Origin: Pseudomonadota bacterium
GTDB lineage: Bacteria > Pseudomonadota > Gammaproteobacteria > Xanthomonadales > Rhodanobacteraceae
NCBI GenBank assembly: GCA_021805685.1
Contig: JAJZET010000016.1
Location: 1-52,559, forward strand
Length of the DNA stretch: 52,559 nt
Reading direction: 5' to 3'
Positions 1 through 7,403 of the stretch are shown here, piece by piece. The notes beneath the pieces were generated by a model that worked only from the letters and a program-made list of their open reading frames with translations, had not been told where the DNA came from and did not search any database. How positions within the stretch are numbered: position 1 is the first letter of the stretch; each line of letters begins with the position of its first letter. The position numbers and the translations under genes are program-made.

Positions 1-9
1 ACGCCATGG

Positions 10-38
10 TTGACCTGACCGCCCTCACCCCGTATATT
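10..38 (+). promoter_or_regulatory. Sigma-70 promoter of the tRNA-Val gene
   Basis: A -35 box TTGACC (10-15) and a -10 box TATATT (33-38) are separated by exactly 17 bases. The stretch after the -10 box is very GC-rich, as is usual for stable-RNA promoters under stringent control. The predicted transcription start at about 45 leaves a short leader before the tRNA at 53. The boxes are seen directly; the growth-rate regulation is inference. Confidence 0.75.
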
Positions 39-52
39 TGCGCGCTCCCGGC

Positions 53-127
53 GGGCGGTTAGCTCAGCGGTAGAGCACTGCCTTCACACGGCAGGTGTCA
101 CAAGTTCGATCCTTGTACCGCCCACCA
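53..127 (+). tRNA. tRNA-Val (anticodon CAC)
   Basis: This is a complete cloverleaf. The acceptor stem GGGCGGT (53-59) pairs with ACCGCCC (117-123), the D-arm contains AGCTCAGCGG, the anticodon stem CTGCC/GGCAG encloses the loop TTCACAC, and the T-arm ACAAG-TTCGATC-CTTGT is intact. The anticodon CAC reads the valine codon GTG. The 3' CCA is encoded (125-127). A promoter lies directly upstream and a perfect terminator directly downstream, so it is a single-gene transcription unit. Confidence 0.97.
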
Positions 128-135
128 TCCGATTC

Positions 136-175
136 AACGAAAAAGGCCACTCTCGCAAGAGTGGCCTTTTTCGTT
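136..175 (+). terminator. Rho-independent terminator of tRNA-Val
   Basis: A perfect 18-bp inverted repeat (136-153 against 158-175) has a 4-base CGCA loop. The stem begins with an A-run and ends with the matching T-run (167-171), so it can end transcription in either direction. It starts 8 bases after the CCA end of the tRNA. Confidence 0.93.
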
Positions 176-401
176 GCTGGTGCGTGGTAGGTGCTGAGAC
201 GCCCCTGCGCCCAACGCCCGAGCGCCCCACCTCCATCACTCTGCCCGCCGCAACATTTTTTGCGGCAGGGTTACCGTGGCATTTCCATTTTCTGCTCCTC
301 GTCCGTCTCTTCCTCTCGACGGATACGGGTTCCATCGGGTACCGACGGGACACGAACGGATGCACCGTGGAATTCGACGCACAATCGGGGAGAGTCATTT
401 A

Positions 402-3400
402 GTGAAAAAGCTCAATCTGCGGCCGCTGCCTCTGGCGATGGCCTGCCTGCTGGCACCCATGCACGCGGCGTTTGCCGCCGACGCAAACACCAGCACCAGC
501 ATTCCGCTGGACCTGATCCAGGAGAATTACGGCGGCGGCCAATACGGCTACCGCCTGGGCATCAACGTCGGCGTCAACGGCGCCAAGCCCGAGGAGTACC
601 TGTTCGACACCGGCTCGGACTCCTTCAACATCGACGTGGGCCACGGCTCGCCCGCATGGTTCCCGAGCCAGCCGGGCGTGGCGCAAAGCGTCCCGTACGC
701 CTACCTGTACGGCAACGGCACCTACGGCTACTGGCAGTCCTCCACCACGGTCGCCAGCGTGCAGTTCTACGACTCGTCCACCGGCGCCCAGGCCGCCAGC
801 TACGCCACGCCGGCCGGCCTGCCGGTAGCCGCGGCCACCGACTGGATGGTCACGCCGCAAAGCGCCGGCGGTGACACGCTGGGGCCGGCCATCACCACGG
901 TCGGCGGCGTCACGCTGTACCAGGATCTCACCTGGCAACAGAACCTCGACCAAGGCAATGCTCCGGAGGAAGGCATTTTCTACGGCACCTTCGGCGCCGG
1001 CGATTTCGGCAACGGCGTGTCCGGCTCGCTCACCAAGAGCGGCTACATCGTGGAAGCCAACGGCACCGGCAAGGCGCCCGGCAACTGTGCCCAGGCCTGC
1101 CTGATCGAAGGCCTCACGCCCGCGCTGCGCGCGCAGTTCCTCAGCGTGGCGCCATGGATTCCCACCCAGGGCCAGACCAGCCCCTTCCCGCTGTCCGGCG
1201 CGCCGTCGGCCTACCAGTTCGACACCGCGTTCCTCTACACGCTCACCGACAGCAAGGGCAACAGTGTGAGCGCGCCGATGATGACGCTGTTCGATACCGG
1301 CACGCCGAACATCATGCTGATCGACAACGGCGACCTCGGCCTGGTGAACGCCGAACAGGCGGCTGGCAACCTCAACCCGTACGGCGACCTGGTGCCGGGC
1401 ATCACGCTCACCGCCACCGGCCTCGCCGTCACCGCCAACGGCCTGGCGATCTCCGGCCTGCCGACCTCGGTAACCAGCGGCAACGACAGCCAGGGCGACT
1501 ACAGCAACGTGGTGACGCTGGGCTCGTACGGCGGCTTTCCCGATGCGGCGATCTACGGCCTGTCGTTCTTCATGCACAACGCGGTGATGTACGACCTGCA
1601 GAACCAGGCCACCGGCTACACGCCGTTCTACGTCACCAGCGCCGACATCACCACCGGCTTTACGGTGACGCCGGACATGGGTCCGCTGGGCCTGGCCGGC
1701 ACGATTTCCGGCAGCGGCCCGCTGCAGGTGGCCGCAGGCGGCATCGCCGACCTCAGCGGCAGCAACACCTATACCGGCGCCACCCAGGTCGCCAAGGGCG
1801 GTTGGCTCGCGCTCGCCGGCCCTGGCAGCATCGCGGCCTCGTCCGACCTGCATGTGGACGGCTATTTCGATATCTCGCGCACCTGGCAGACCACCACGGT
1901 GCAGTCGCTCTCCGGCGCCGGACTGGTGCAGCTGGGCGGCACCACGCTGGACCTCACCAATGCCAGCGGCAGCTTCGCCGGCCAGATCGCGGACGGCGGC
2001 ATCGGCGGCGGCACGGGCGGCCGACTGCTGCTCTCCGGAGGCCACGAGACGCTGACCGGCGACAACACCTTCACCGGTGCCACCGGCATCGGCGCCGGCG
2101 CCGCGCTCGATGTGGAAGGCTCGCTGGCCAGCGGCGTGGCCAACCTCGGCACGCTGGTCGACAACGGCAGCATCCTCGGCAACGTGGCCAATAGCGGCCT
2201 GATGGCCGGCCATGGCCGTATCGGCGGCAGCCTTGCCAGCACCGGCATCGTGGCGCCGGGCAACGGACCGGGCCAGTACCAGACGCTCACCGTCGGCGGC
2301 GACTACACGCAGGGTGCCGGCGCGGCGTACCTGGTGCAGCTCGATCCGGCGCAGGCCGGCGTATCCAGCCTGCTCGCGGTCAACGGCAGCGCGACACTGG
2401 CCAGCGGCACCGGCATCGGCCTGTCCTCGGCCTCCGGCGGCCTTTACCGCCCCGGCATGCGCTACACCGTGCTCGATGCGCAGAACGGACTCAGCGGCAG
2501 CTATCAGCTGATCGACCATGGCGCGCTCAGCATCGTGCTCGGCGTCACGCCCAGCTACGATGCCAACCACGTCTACCTGACCGTGGTGCAGAGCCGCCCG
2601 CTGTCCGCTCTGGGCGGCACGCCGAACGAAGTGGCCACGCTGGGCGGCGCGCAAAGCCTGGCGTCGCAAGCAGCCATCGCCGGCCAGCCCGCCGGCGCCG
2701 GCATCCATGCCGCGGCGTGGCAGGCCGAGGCGATCGGCGGCACGCCTGCCGGCACCGTGTTCAACGTGCTGGCCAACCTGCCTACCGCAGCGGCGGTTCG
2801 TGCCGCCGCCGACCAGTTATCCGGCGAGATCCACGCGACCGCGCAGGGCGTGCTGCTGGAAGACAGTCGCTACGTGCGCAATGCGGTCACTGGCCGCCTG
2901 CGCCAGGCGGGCGAAGGCACGCTGGCTGCGACGGATGGGCCGACCGTGCAGGACGGCAAGGGCGGTCTGGCGTGGTGGGGACAGTTCGTCGGTGAGTGGG
3001 GCCAGCACGACAGCGACGGCAATGCCGCATCGACCAGGCACACCAGCGGCGGCCTGTTGCTCGGTGCGGACCATGCGCTTGGCAAGCACTCGCGCTTTGG
3101 CATGGCCGCCGGCTACACACAGACGTCGCTGAATGCCGCAGCGCGCGGCTCGTCGCTGTCCAGCCGCGATCTCGACCTCAGCGTCTACGCTGGCACCCAG
3201 TTGGGCAACCTCGGCCTGCGCGCGGGTGCCGCCTACGGCTGGCACGTGCTGGACGGCACGCGCATCGTCCCGGTGCCAGGGCTGGCAGGAAACGAGCTGA
3301 GCCATTACGACGCGGACACGGCCCAGCTGTTCGGCGAAGCCGGTTACCGCTTCACGTTCAAGCATGCCGCGCTGGAACCCTTCGCCCAGGCCGCCTGGGT

Positions 3401-3788
3401 ACGCCTGCACACGGCCGGCTTCCAGGAGCACGGCGGCATGGCGGATCTGTCCGGCAGCGGAGCTCACCACACGATCGGCTACAGCACGCTGGGCGCGCGC
3501 ATGGCGACGGGCTTCCCGTTCCTCGGCAACCAGCAGGTCAGCGCGCATGCCATGCTGGGCTGGCGACGTGCGTGGGGTCGCAACAGCACGGCTACCACAA
3601 TGGCCTTTGCGGGCGGCGCGCCGTTCGTGGTGGATGGCCTGCCTATCGCCCGCAACGCACTGGCTGCCGATGCCGGCCTCACCCTGCAGGTGGCCAGGCA
3701 CGCCGCGCTCGACCTTTCCTGGCACGGCCAGTTGGCCCACCAGTCGGTGGACAGCGGCTTCCGCGGCAGCTTCAACTGGCGGTTCTGA
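402..3788 (+). CDS. Autotransporter with N-terminal pepsin-like aspartic protease domain
   Basis: The protein has 1128 residues from the GTG at 402, chosen because GGGGAGAG precedes it and a clear signal peptide follows (KK, hydrophobic core, cleavage near AFA-AD). An upstream in-frame ATG at 276 would put 42 unlikely residues in front. Residues about 45-410 look like a bilobal pepsin (A1) domain. The first catalytic motif is FDTGS (Asp69), the second is LFDTGT (Asp298), and the segment around 384-409 (YGLSFFMHNAVMYDL...GYTPF) matches the family's C-terminal LGxxFLRxxxxxFDxxxxxxGFAP signature. Next come PATR-type beta-helix repeats (about 430-720) and a C-terminal 12-strand autotransporter barrel (about 850-1128) ending in aromatic Phe. 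The passenger should be exposed or released at the cell surface. Whether the protease is active is not known. Confidence 0.88.
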   Translation: MKKLNLRPLPLAMACLLAPMHAAFAADANTSTSIPLDLIQENYGGGQYGYRLGINVGVNGAKPEEYLFDTGSDSFNIDVGHGSPAWFPSQPGVAQSVPYAYLYGNGTYGYWQSSTTVASVQFYDSSTGAQAASYATPAGLPVAAATDWMVTPQSAGGDTLGPAITTVGGVTLYQDLTWQQNLDQGNAPEEGIFYGTFGAGDFGNGVSGSLTKSGYIVEANGTGKAPGNCAQACLIEGLTPALRAQFLSVAPWIPTQGQTSPFPLSGAPSAYQFDTAFLYTLTDSKGNSVSAPMMTLFDTGTPNIMLIDNGDLGLVNAEQAAGNLNPYGDLVPGITLTATGLAVTANGLAISGLPTSVTSGNDSQGDYSNVVTLGSYGGFPDAAIYGLSFFMHNAVMYDLQNQATGYTPFYVTSADITTGFTVTPDMGPLGLAGTISGSGPLQVAAGGIADLSGSNTYTGATQVAKGGWLALAGPGSIAASSDLHVDGYFDISRTWQTTTVQSLSGAGLVQLGGTTLDLTNASGSFAGQIADGGIGGGTGGRLLLSGGHETLTGDNTFTGATGIGAGAALDVEGSLASGVANLGTLVDNGSILGNVANSGLMAGHGRIGGSLASTGIVAPGNGPGQYQTLTVGGDYTQGAGAAYLVQLDPAQAGVSSLLAVNGSATLASGTGIGLSSASGGLYRPGMRYTVLDAQNGLSGSYQLIDHGALSIVLGVTPSYDANHVYLTVVQSRPLSALGGTPNEVATLGGAQSLASQAAIAGQPAGAGIHAAAWQAEAIGGTPAGTVFNVLANLPTAAAVRAAADQLSGEIHATAQGVLLEDSRYVRNAVTGRLRQAGEGTLAATDGPTVQDGKGGLAWWGQFVGEWGQHDSDGNAASTRHTSGGLLLGADHALGKHSRFGMAAGYTQTSLNAAARGSSLSSRDLDLSVYAGTQLGNLGLRAGAAYGWHVLDGTRIVPVPGLAGNELSHYDADTAQLFGEAGYRFTFKHAALEPFAQAAWVRLHTAGFQEHGGMADLSGSGAHHTIGYSTLGARMATGFPFLGNQQVSAHAMLGWRRAWGRNSTATTMAFAGGAPFVVDGLPIARNALAADAGLTLQVARHAALDLSWHGQLAHQSVDSGFRGSFNWRF

Positions 3789-3794
3789 GCAAGT

Positions 3795-3829
3795 CGCGCC
3801 GGCGCACGCGTCATGCGTGCGCCGGCGCG
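3795..3829 (+). terminator. GC-rich terminator-like hairpin after the autotransporter
   Basis: A perfect 15-bp inverted repeat (3795-3809 against 3815-3829) with a 5-base loop starts 6 bases after the autotransporter stop codon. Only two T residues follow, so the U-tract is poor. It may end transcription weakly or protect the 3' end of the mRNA. Confidence 0.6.
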
Positions 3830-3896
3830 TTGCCGCATCGCTTGCCTGCGGTGTGCCTGATGTACCATCCGGTGCTCGCACACAGGGGGAATACCG

Positions 3897-4937
3897 ATGG
3901 CCAATCGCGACCTGGATTCGCTGCTCACGCCACTGGACGACGCGGCGCCGAGCGGCCCCGACCTGGAATACGACCCCGAATTCCAGAACCTCGAACGCAT
4001 CGCCACGCCCAAGGCCGAACGCGCCATCGGCGACAGCGTGAAGACCGCCGAGGAACCCGACTGGGACAAGGTGGACAGCCTGGGCGAAAGCCTGCTCGGC
4101 CGCAGCCGCGACCTGCGCGTGGCCGTGCACCTCACCGCGGCCTGGACGCGCCTGCACGGCCTGGCCGGCTGGGCCGACGGTCTGGCGCTGATCCGCGGCC
4201 TGCTGGAAAACCTCTGGGACACCGTGCATCCGCAACTGGATGCCGAAGACGACAACGACCCCACCGCCCGCGTGAACGCCGTGATGCCACTGGTCGACAT
4301 GCAGGGGCCGCTTGGCTACTTCCGCTCCACGCCGTTCGTGCAGTCGCCGCGGCTAGGCCGGTTCTCGCTGCGTGACCTGCGCATCGCCAACGGCACGCTG
4401 AAAGTTTCGGTAGAGGACGAATCCGCCCTGCCGAGCATGACCGACATCGAGGCCTGCTGCCTGGATGGCGGCGACGAACAACTGATGGCCGCCGCCAGCG
4501 CGACGGCCGCGTCGATGGAGCACGCGCGCGCCATCGACGCCGCGTTCAACGACCGTATCGGCACCGCCGGGCCGGACCTCAAGCCGCTGCTGAGCGAAAT
4601 TTACGAGCTCAAGAAGTTCCTCGACGCCGAGGTCGCCAAGCGTACTCCTGCGGCCGAAAGCGAGGCCGCCGGCGGCGACGAGGCAGATGGCAACGCCTCC
4701 GGCGGCGGCGCTCCCGCCAACGCCCCCAGCGGCCGCATCGAATCGCCGCAGGACGTCATCAAGAAACTGGACGAAATCTGCGACTACTACGCACGCCGCG
4801 AACCCTCCAGCCCGGTGCCGCACATCCTGCGCCGCGCCCAGCGGCTGGTCGGCATGAACTTCGTCGACCTGATGAAGGACCTGGCGCCGGGCGGCCTGCC
4901 GGAGTTCCAGGTCATCTCCGGCAGCACCGAGGAATAG
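3897..4937 (+). CDS. tssA: Type VI secretion protein TssA (ImpA family)
   Basis: The protein has 346 residues with the ImpA N-terminal domain (about 10-130: PLDDAAPSGPDLEYDPEFQ, then DWDKV, then LTAAWTRLHGLAGWADGL). Its C-terminus has the TssA signature ICDYY..REPSSPVPHILRRAQRLVGMNF (about 290-325). The short length fits TssA proteins without a long C-terminal extension. TssA primes tube and sheath polymerisation at the baseplate and may cap the growing sheath. A strong Shine-Dalgarno (AGGGGGA) precedes the ATG. The gene stands alone on the plus strand, with the nearest other T6SS genes about 18 kb away beyond the adhesin operon. Two signalling genes follow in the same direction. Confidence 0.95.
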   Translation: MANRDLDSLLTPLDDAAPSGPDLEYDPEFQNLERIATPKAERAIGDSVKTAEEPDWDKVDSLGESLLGRSRDLRVAVHLTAAWTRLHGLAGWADGLALIRGLLENLWDTVHPQLDAEDDNDPTARVNAVMPLVDMQGPLGYFRSTPFVQSPRLGRFSLRDLRIANGTLKVSVEDESALPSMTDIEACCLDGGDEQLMAAASATAASMEHARAIDAAFNDRIGTAGPDLKPLLSEIYELKKFLDAEVAKRTPAAESEAAGGDEADGNASGGGAPANAPSGRIESPQDVIKKLDEICDYYARREPSSPVPHILRRAQRLVGMNFVDLMKDLAPGGLPEFQVISGSTEE

Positions 4938-5018
4938 CCACCGCGGCCCGGAACGGGCGTCATGACTCGCCGTACACCGCGATAACGCGATAGTTCGCCT
5001 CGAACACGGGGGAAACAT

Positions 5019-7235
5019 ATGGCCGAGCAAGACGACACACCGATTTCGTTTGCCGACGATCCGGCCGGGCTCGGCCATGCGCCACCGCCCGCACCGGGTG
5101 CCGCATGGCATGTGCTGATCGTCGACGATGAGCCGGACGTGCACGCCGCCACCAAGCTGGCCCTGAAGGGCATCCAGGTGGAAGGCCGGAGCCTCGCCTT
5201 CAGCCATGCCCACTCGGCAGCCCAGGCCATGCAGTTGCTGGCCGGGCCCACCCCTTTTGCGGTGGCCTTCATCGACGTGGTGATGGAGTGCGAGGATGCC
5301 GGCCTGCACCTGGTGCGGCAGATCCGCGAAACCCTGCGCAACCATGCGCTGCGCATCGTGCTGCGCACCGGACAACCCGGCTACGCGCCGGAGATCGACA
5401 CCATCCGGCAATACGACATCAACGACTACCGCACCAAGTCCGAGCTGACCCAGGTGCGGCTGTTCACCTGCCTCACCATGGCCGTGCGGGCCTACGCGCA
5501 GATCCGGCAGATGGAAGCGGGCCGGCGCGGCCTGGAACAGGTCCTCGCGGCGTCCATCGAACTGGGCAAGCTGGTGGGTTTGAAGAAGTTCGCCAGCGGC
5601 GTGGTCACCCAGCTCTGTGCCCTGCTCAACGTGGACACGCAATGCCTGGTGTGCGCGGCGACGCATCCCACCGAATACACGCCCTACGTGCTGGCGGCCG
5701 GCGGAACCTACAGTGCGTGGATCGGCCTACCCCTGCAGGATGTTCCCGAAGCGAGGGTACGCGACAACCTGCAGCATGCCCTGCTGCTGCGACGACACTC
5801 GCTGGGCGATGGCGCCAGCCTGTACTTCCAGGGCTACGGCGGCCAGGCGCTGGCTGCCTTCGTCGACGTGCAACGCCCGCTGCAGCCGCTGGAAAAGGAG
5901 CTGCTCGAGGTGTTCTGCAGCAACATCTCGGTCGCCTTCGAGAACCTGCAGCTCTACCTCAACATCAACGACCTCGCCTTCAACGATTCGCTGGTGCACC
6001 TGCCCAACCGCAACGCGCTGGTGCAGGCGATCGACGGGCGCGGGCCGCAGCCGACCACCGTGGCGCTGGTCGACCTGGACGGCTTTGCCGACATCAACAG
6101 CATCCTCGACGACAGCTTCGGCGACGCGGTGCTGCAGTCGGTCGCGCTCAAGCTGCGCGGCGCCTTCCCCGAGGACACCATGGTGGCGCGCCTGGGCGGC
6201 GACCTGTTCGGCGTGTACGGTCCGACCCGGCAGGTCACGCCGGAGCGCATCGCCGCGGTGTTCGCCGAGCCGTTCGCCACGGAGAACGACGAACCCATGC
6301 GCCTGTCCGCCACCACCGGGCTGGTGCGCCTGTCCGGCGAACCGCAGCCCGGCGTGGCGGTGCTCAAGAACGCGGGCGCCGCACTGAAGCAGGCCAAGCG
6401 CTTCCAGCGCGGCAAGGCGCTGTATTTCGAGGCCGTGCAGGCCGACGCGGCGCGCGACCGCATCCAGATGCTCAACCGGCTGCGCACCTCGTTCTCGGAG
6501 GATCGACTGTTCCTCCACTACCAGCCCTTCCTGCACCTGCGGGACGATCTCGTCGTCGGCGCCGAGGCGCTGCTGCGCTGGAAAAATGCCGAGGGCCAGT
6601 TCATCCCGCCCGACCAGTTCGTGCCGATTGCCGAGCAGTCGGGCCTGATGATCCCGCTGGGCGAATGGGTGGCCCGTACCGCCATGCGCTGGCGCGCGGG
6701 GCTGCGCGGGCAAGTGGATGAACATTTCCGGGTGGCCATCAACGTGTCGCGCATCCAGTTCGCCGAGCCGGATTTCGCGCAGAAATTCCTCGCCATCCTG
6801 GACAACTCCGGCCTACGGGGGCCGCAGGTGGAAATCGAACTGACCGAGTCCGTGGCCATCGACAACCTCGACAAGCTGATGTCCAAGCTGCAGACGCTGC
6901 GCGGCCGCGGCATCCGTGTGGCGATGGACGACTTCGGCACCGGCTATTCGTCGCTCAGCGTGATCCAGCGCCTGCAGCTGGACCACCTGAAGATCGACCG
7001 CAGCTTCGTCAGCGGTGACCAGGTGGACGAAGGCTCCTTCGAAATCGCGCGCACCGTGATCGCCATGGCCGACCACCTGCGCCTGTCCACCATTGCCGAA
7101 GGTGTGGAGACGCAGGCGCAATGCGATGCCCTGCTGGCCGCAGGCTGCCAGGAAGGACAGGGCTACCTGTTTTCCCGGCCGTTGGGCGAAGCGGATTTCC
7201 TGGCGTGGCTGCGAGGCCGGAAAAGTGCGCAGTAG
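5019..7235 (+). CDS. Response regulator with DUF3369, degenerate GGDEF and EAL domains
   Basis: This 738-residue cytoplasmic regulator probably degrades c-di-GMP. The receiver domain (about 31-150) has the acidic pair Asp36/Asp37, phosphoacceptor Asp86 (FIDVVME) and Lys140. A DUF3369 linker follows (about 150-320). The GGDEF domain (about 330-480) has GGDLF instead of GG(D/E)EF, so cyclase activity is unlikely. The EAL domain (about 490-738) keeps EALLRW (Glu516), INVSR, ELTES, DDFG (Asp637/638), Lys658 and Glu694, the residues expected for an active phosphodiesterase. GGGGGAA precedes the ATG. The neighbouring kinase gene lacks a receiver domain, so the two may form a two-component pair. Confidence 0.92.
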   Translation: MAEQDDTPISFADDPAGLGHAPPPAPGAAWHVLIVDDEPDVHAATKLALKGIQVEGRSLAFSHAHSAAQAMQLLAGPTPFAVAFIDVVMECEDAGLHLVRQIRETLRNHALRIVLRTGQPGYAPEIDTIRQYDINDYRTKSELTQVRLFTCLTMAVRAYAQIRQMEAGRRGLEQVLAASIELGKLVGLKKFASGVVTQLCALLNVDTQCLVCAATHPTEYTPYVLAAGGTYSAWIGLPLQDVPEARVRDNLQHALLLRRHSLGDGASLYFQGYGGQALAAFVDVQRPLQPLEKELLEVFCSNISVAFENLQLYLNINDLAFNDSLVHLPNRNALVQAIDGRGPQPTTVALVDLDGFADINSILDDSFGDAVLQSVALKLRGAFPEDTMVARLGGDLFGVYGPTRQVTPERIAAVFAEPFATENDEPMRLSATTGLVRLSGEPQPGVAVLKNAGAALKQAKRFQRGKALYFEAVQADAARDRIQMLNRLRTSFSEDRLFLHYQPFLHLRDDLVVGAEALLRWKNAEGQFIPPDQFVPIAEQSGLMIPLGEWVARTAMRWRAGLRGQVDEHFRVAINVSRIQFAEPDFAQKFLAILDNSGLRGPQVEIELTESVAIDNLDKLMSKLQTLRGRGIRVAMDDFGTGYSSLSVIQRLQLDHLKIDRSFVSGDQVDEGSFEIARTVIAMADHLRLSTIAEGVETQAQCDALLAAGCQEGQGYLFSRPLGEADFLAWLRGRKSAQ

Positions 7236-7403
7236 CACCGCACCAACGTGCCTCCGCATGCAAAGGCAGGCCATGGATCGCGGAGTCAAGACACGGATGA
7301 TTCTCTCCGCACGCCGCCCGTCCACACGAACATCCGTCGTGTGGCCCGCCAGGTCCCGGCTGTCCGAACGCTCCCTTCGCTGGCGCACCGCGAGCGAGAC
7401 GGC

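Noticed and set aside
53-127. tRNA-Val as an integration site for a mobile element
   Set aside because: I found no second copy of the tRNA 3' end in the window and no integrase or transposase gene.
247-266. 7-bp hairpin with T-rich loop upstream of the autotransporter
   Set aside because: Short stem and no following T-run; it could form by chance and I cannot assign a function.
399-2708. Minus-strand open frame of 769 codons opposite the autotransporter
   Set aside because: The plus-strand protein has a signal peptide, DTG motifs and a barrel; the minus-strand product has no family features.
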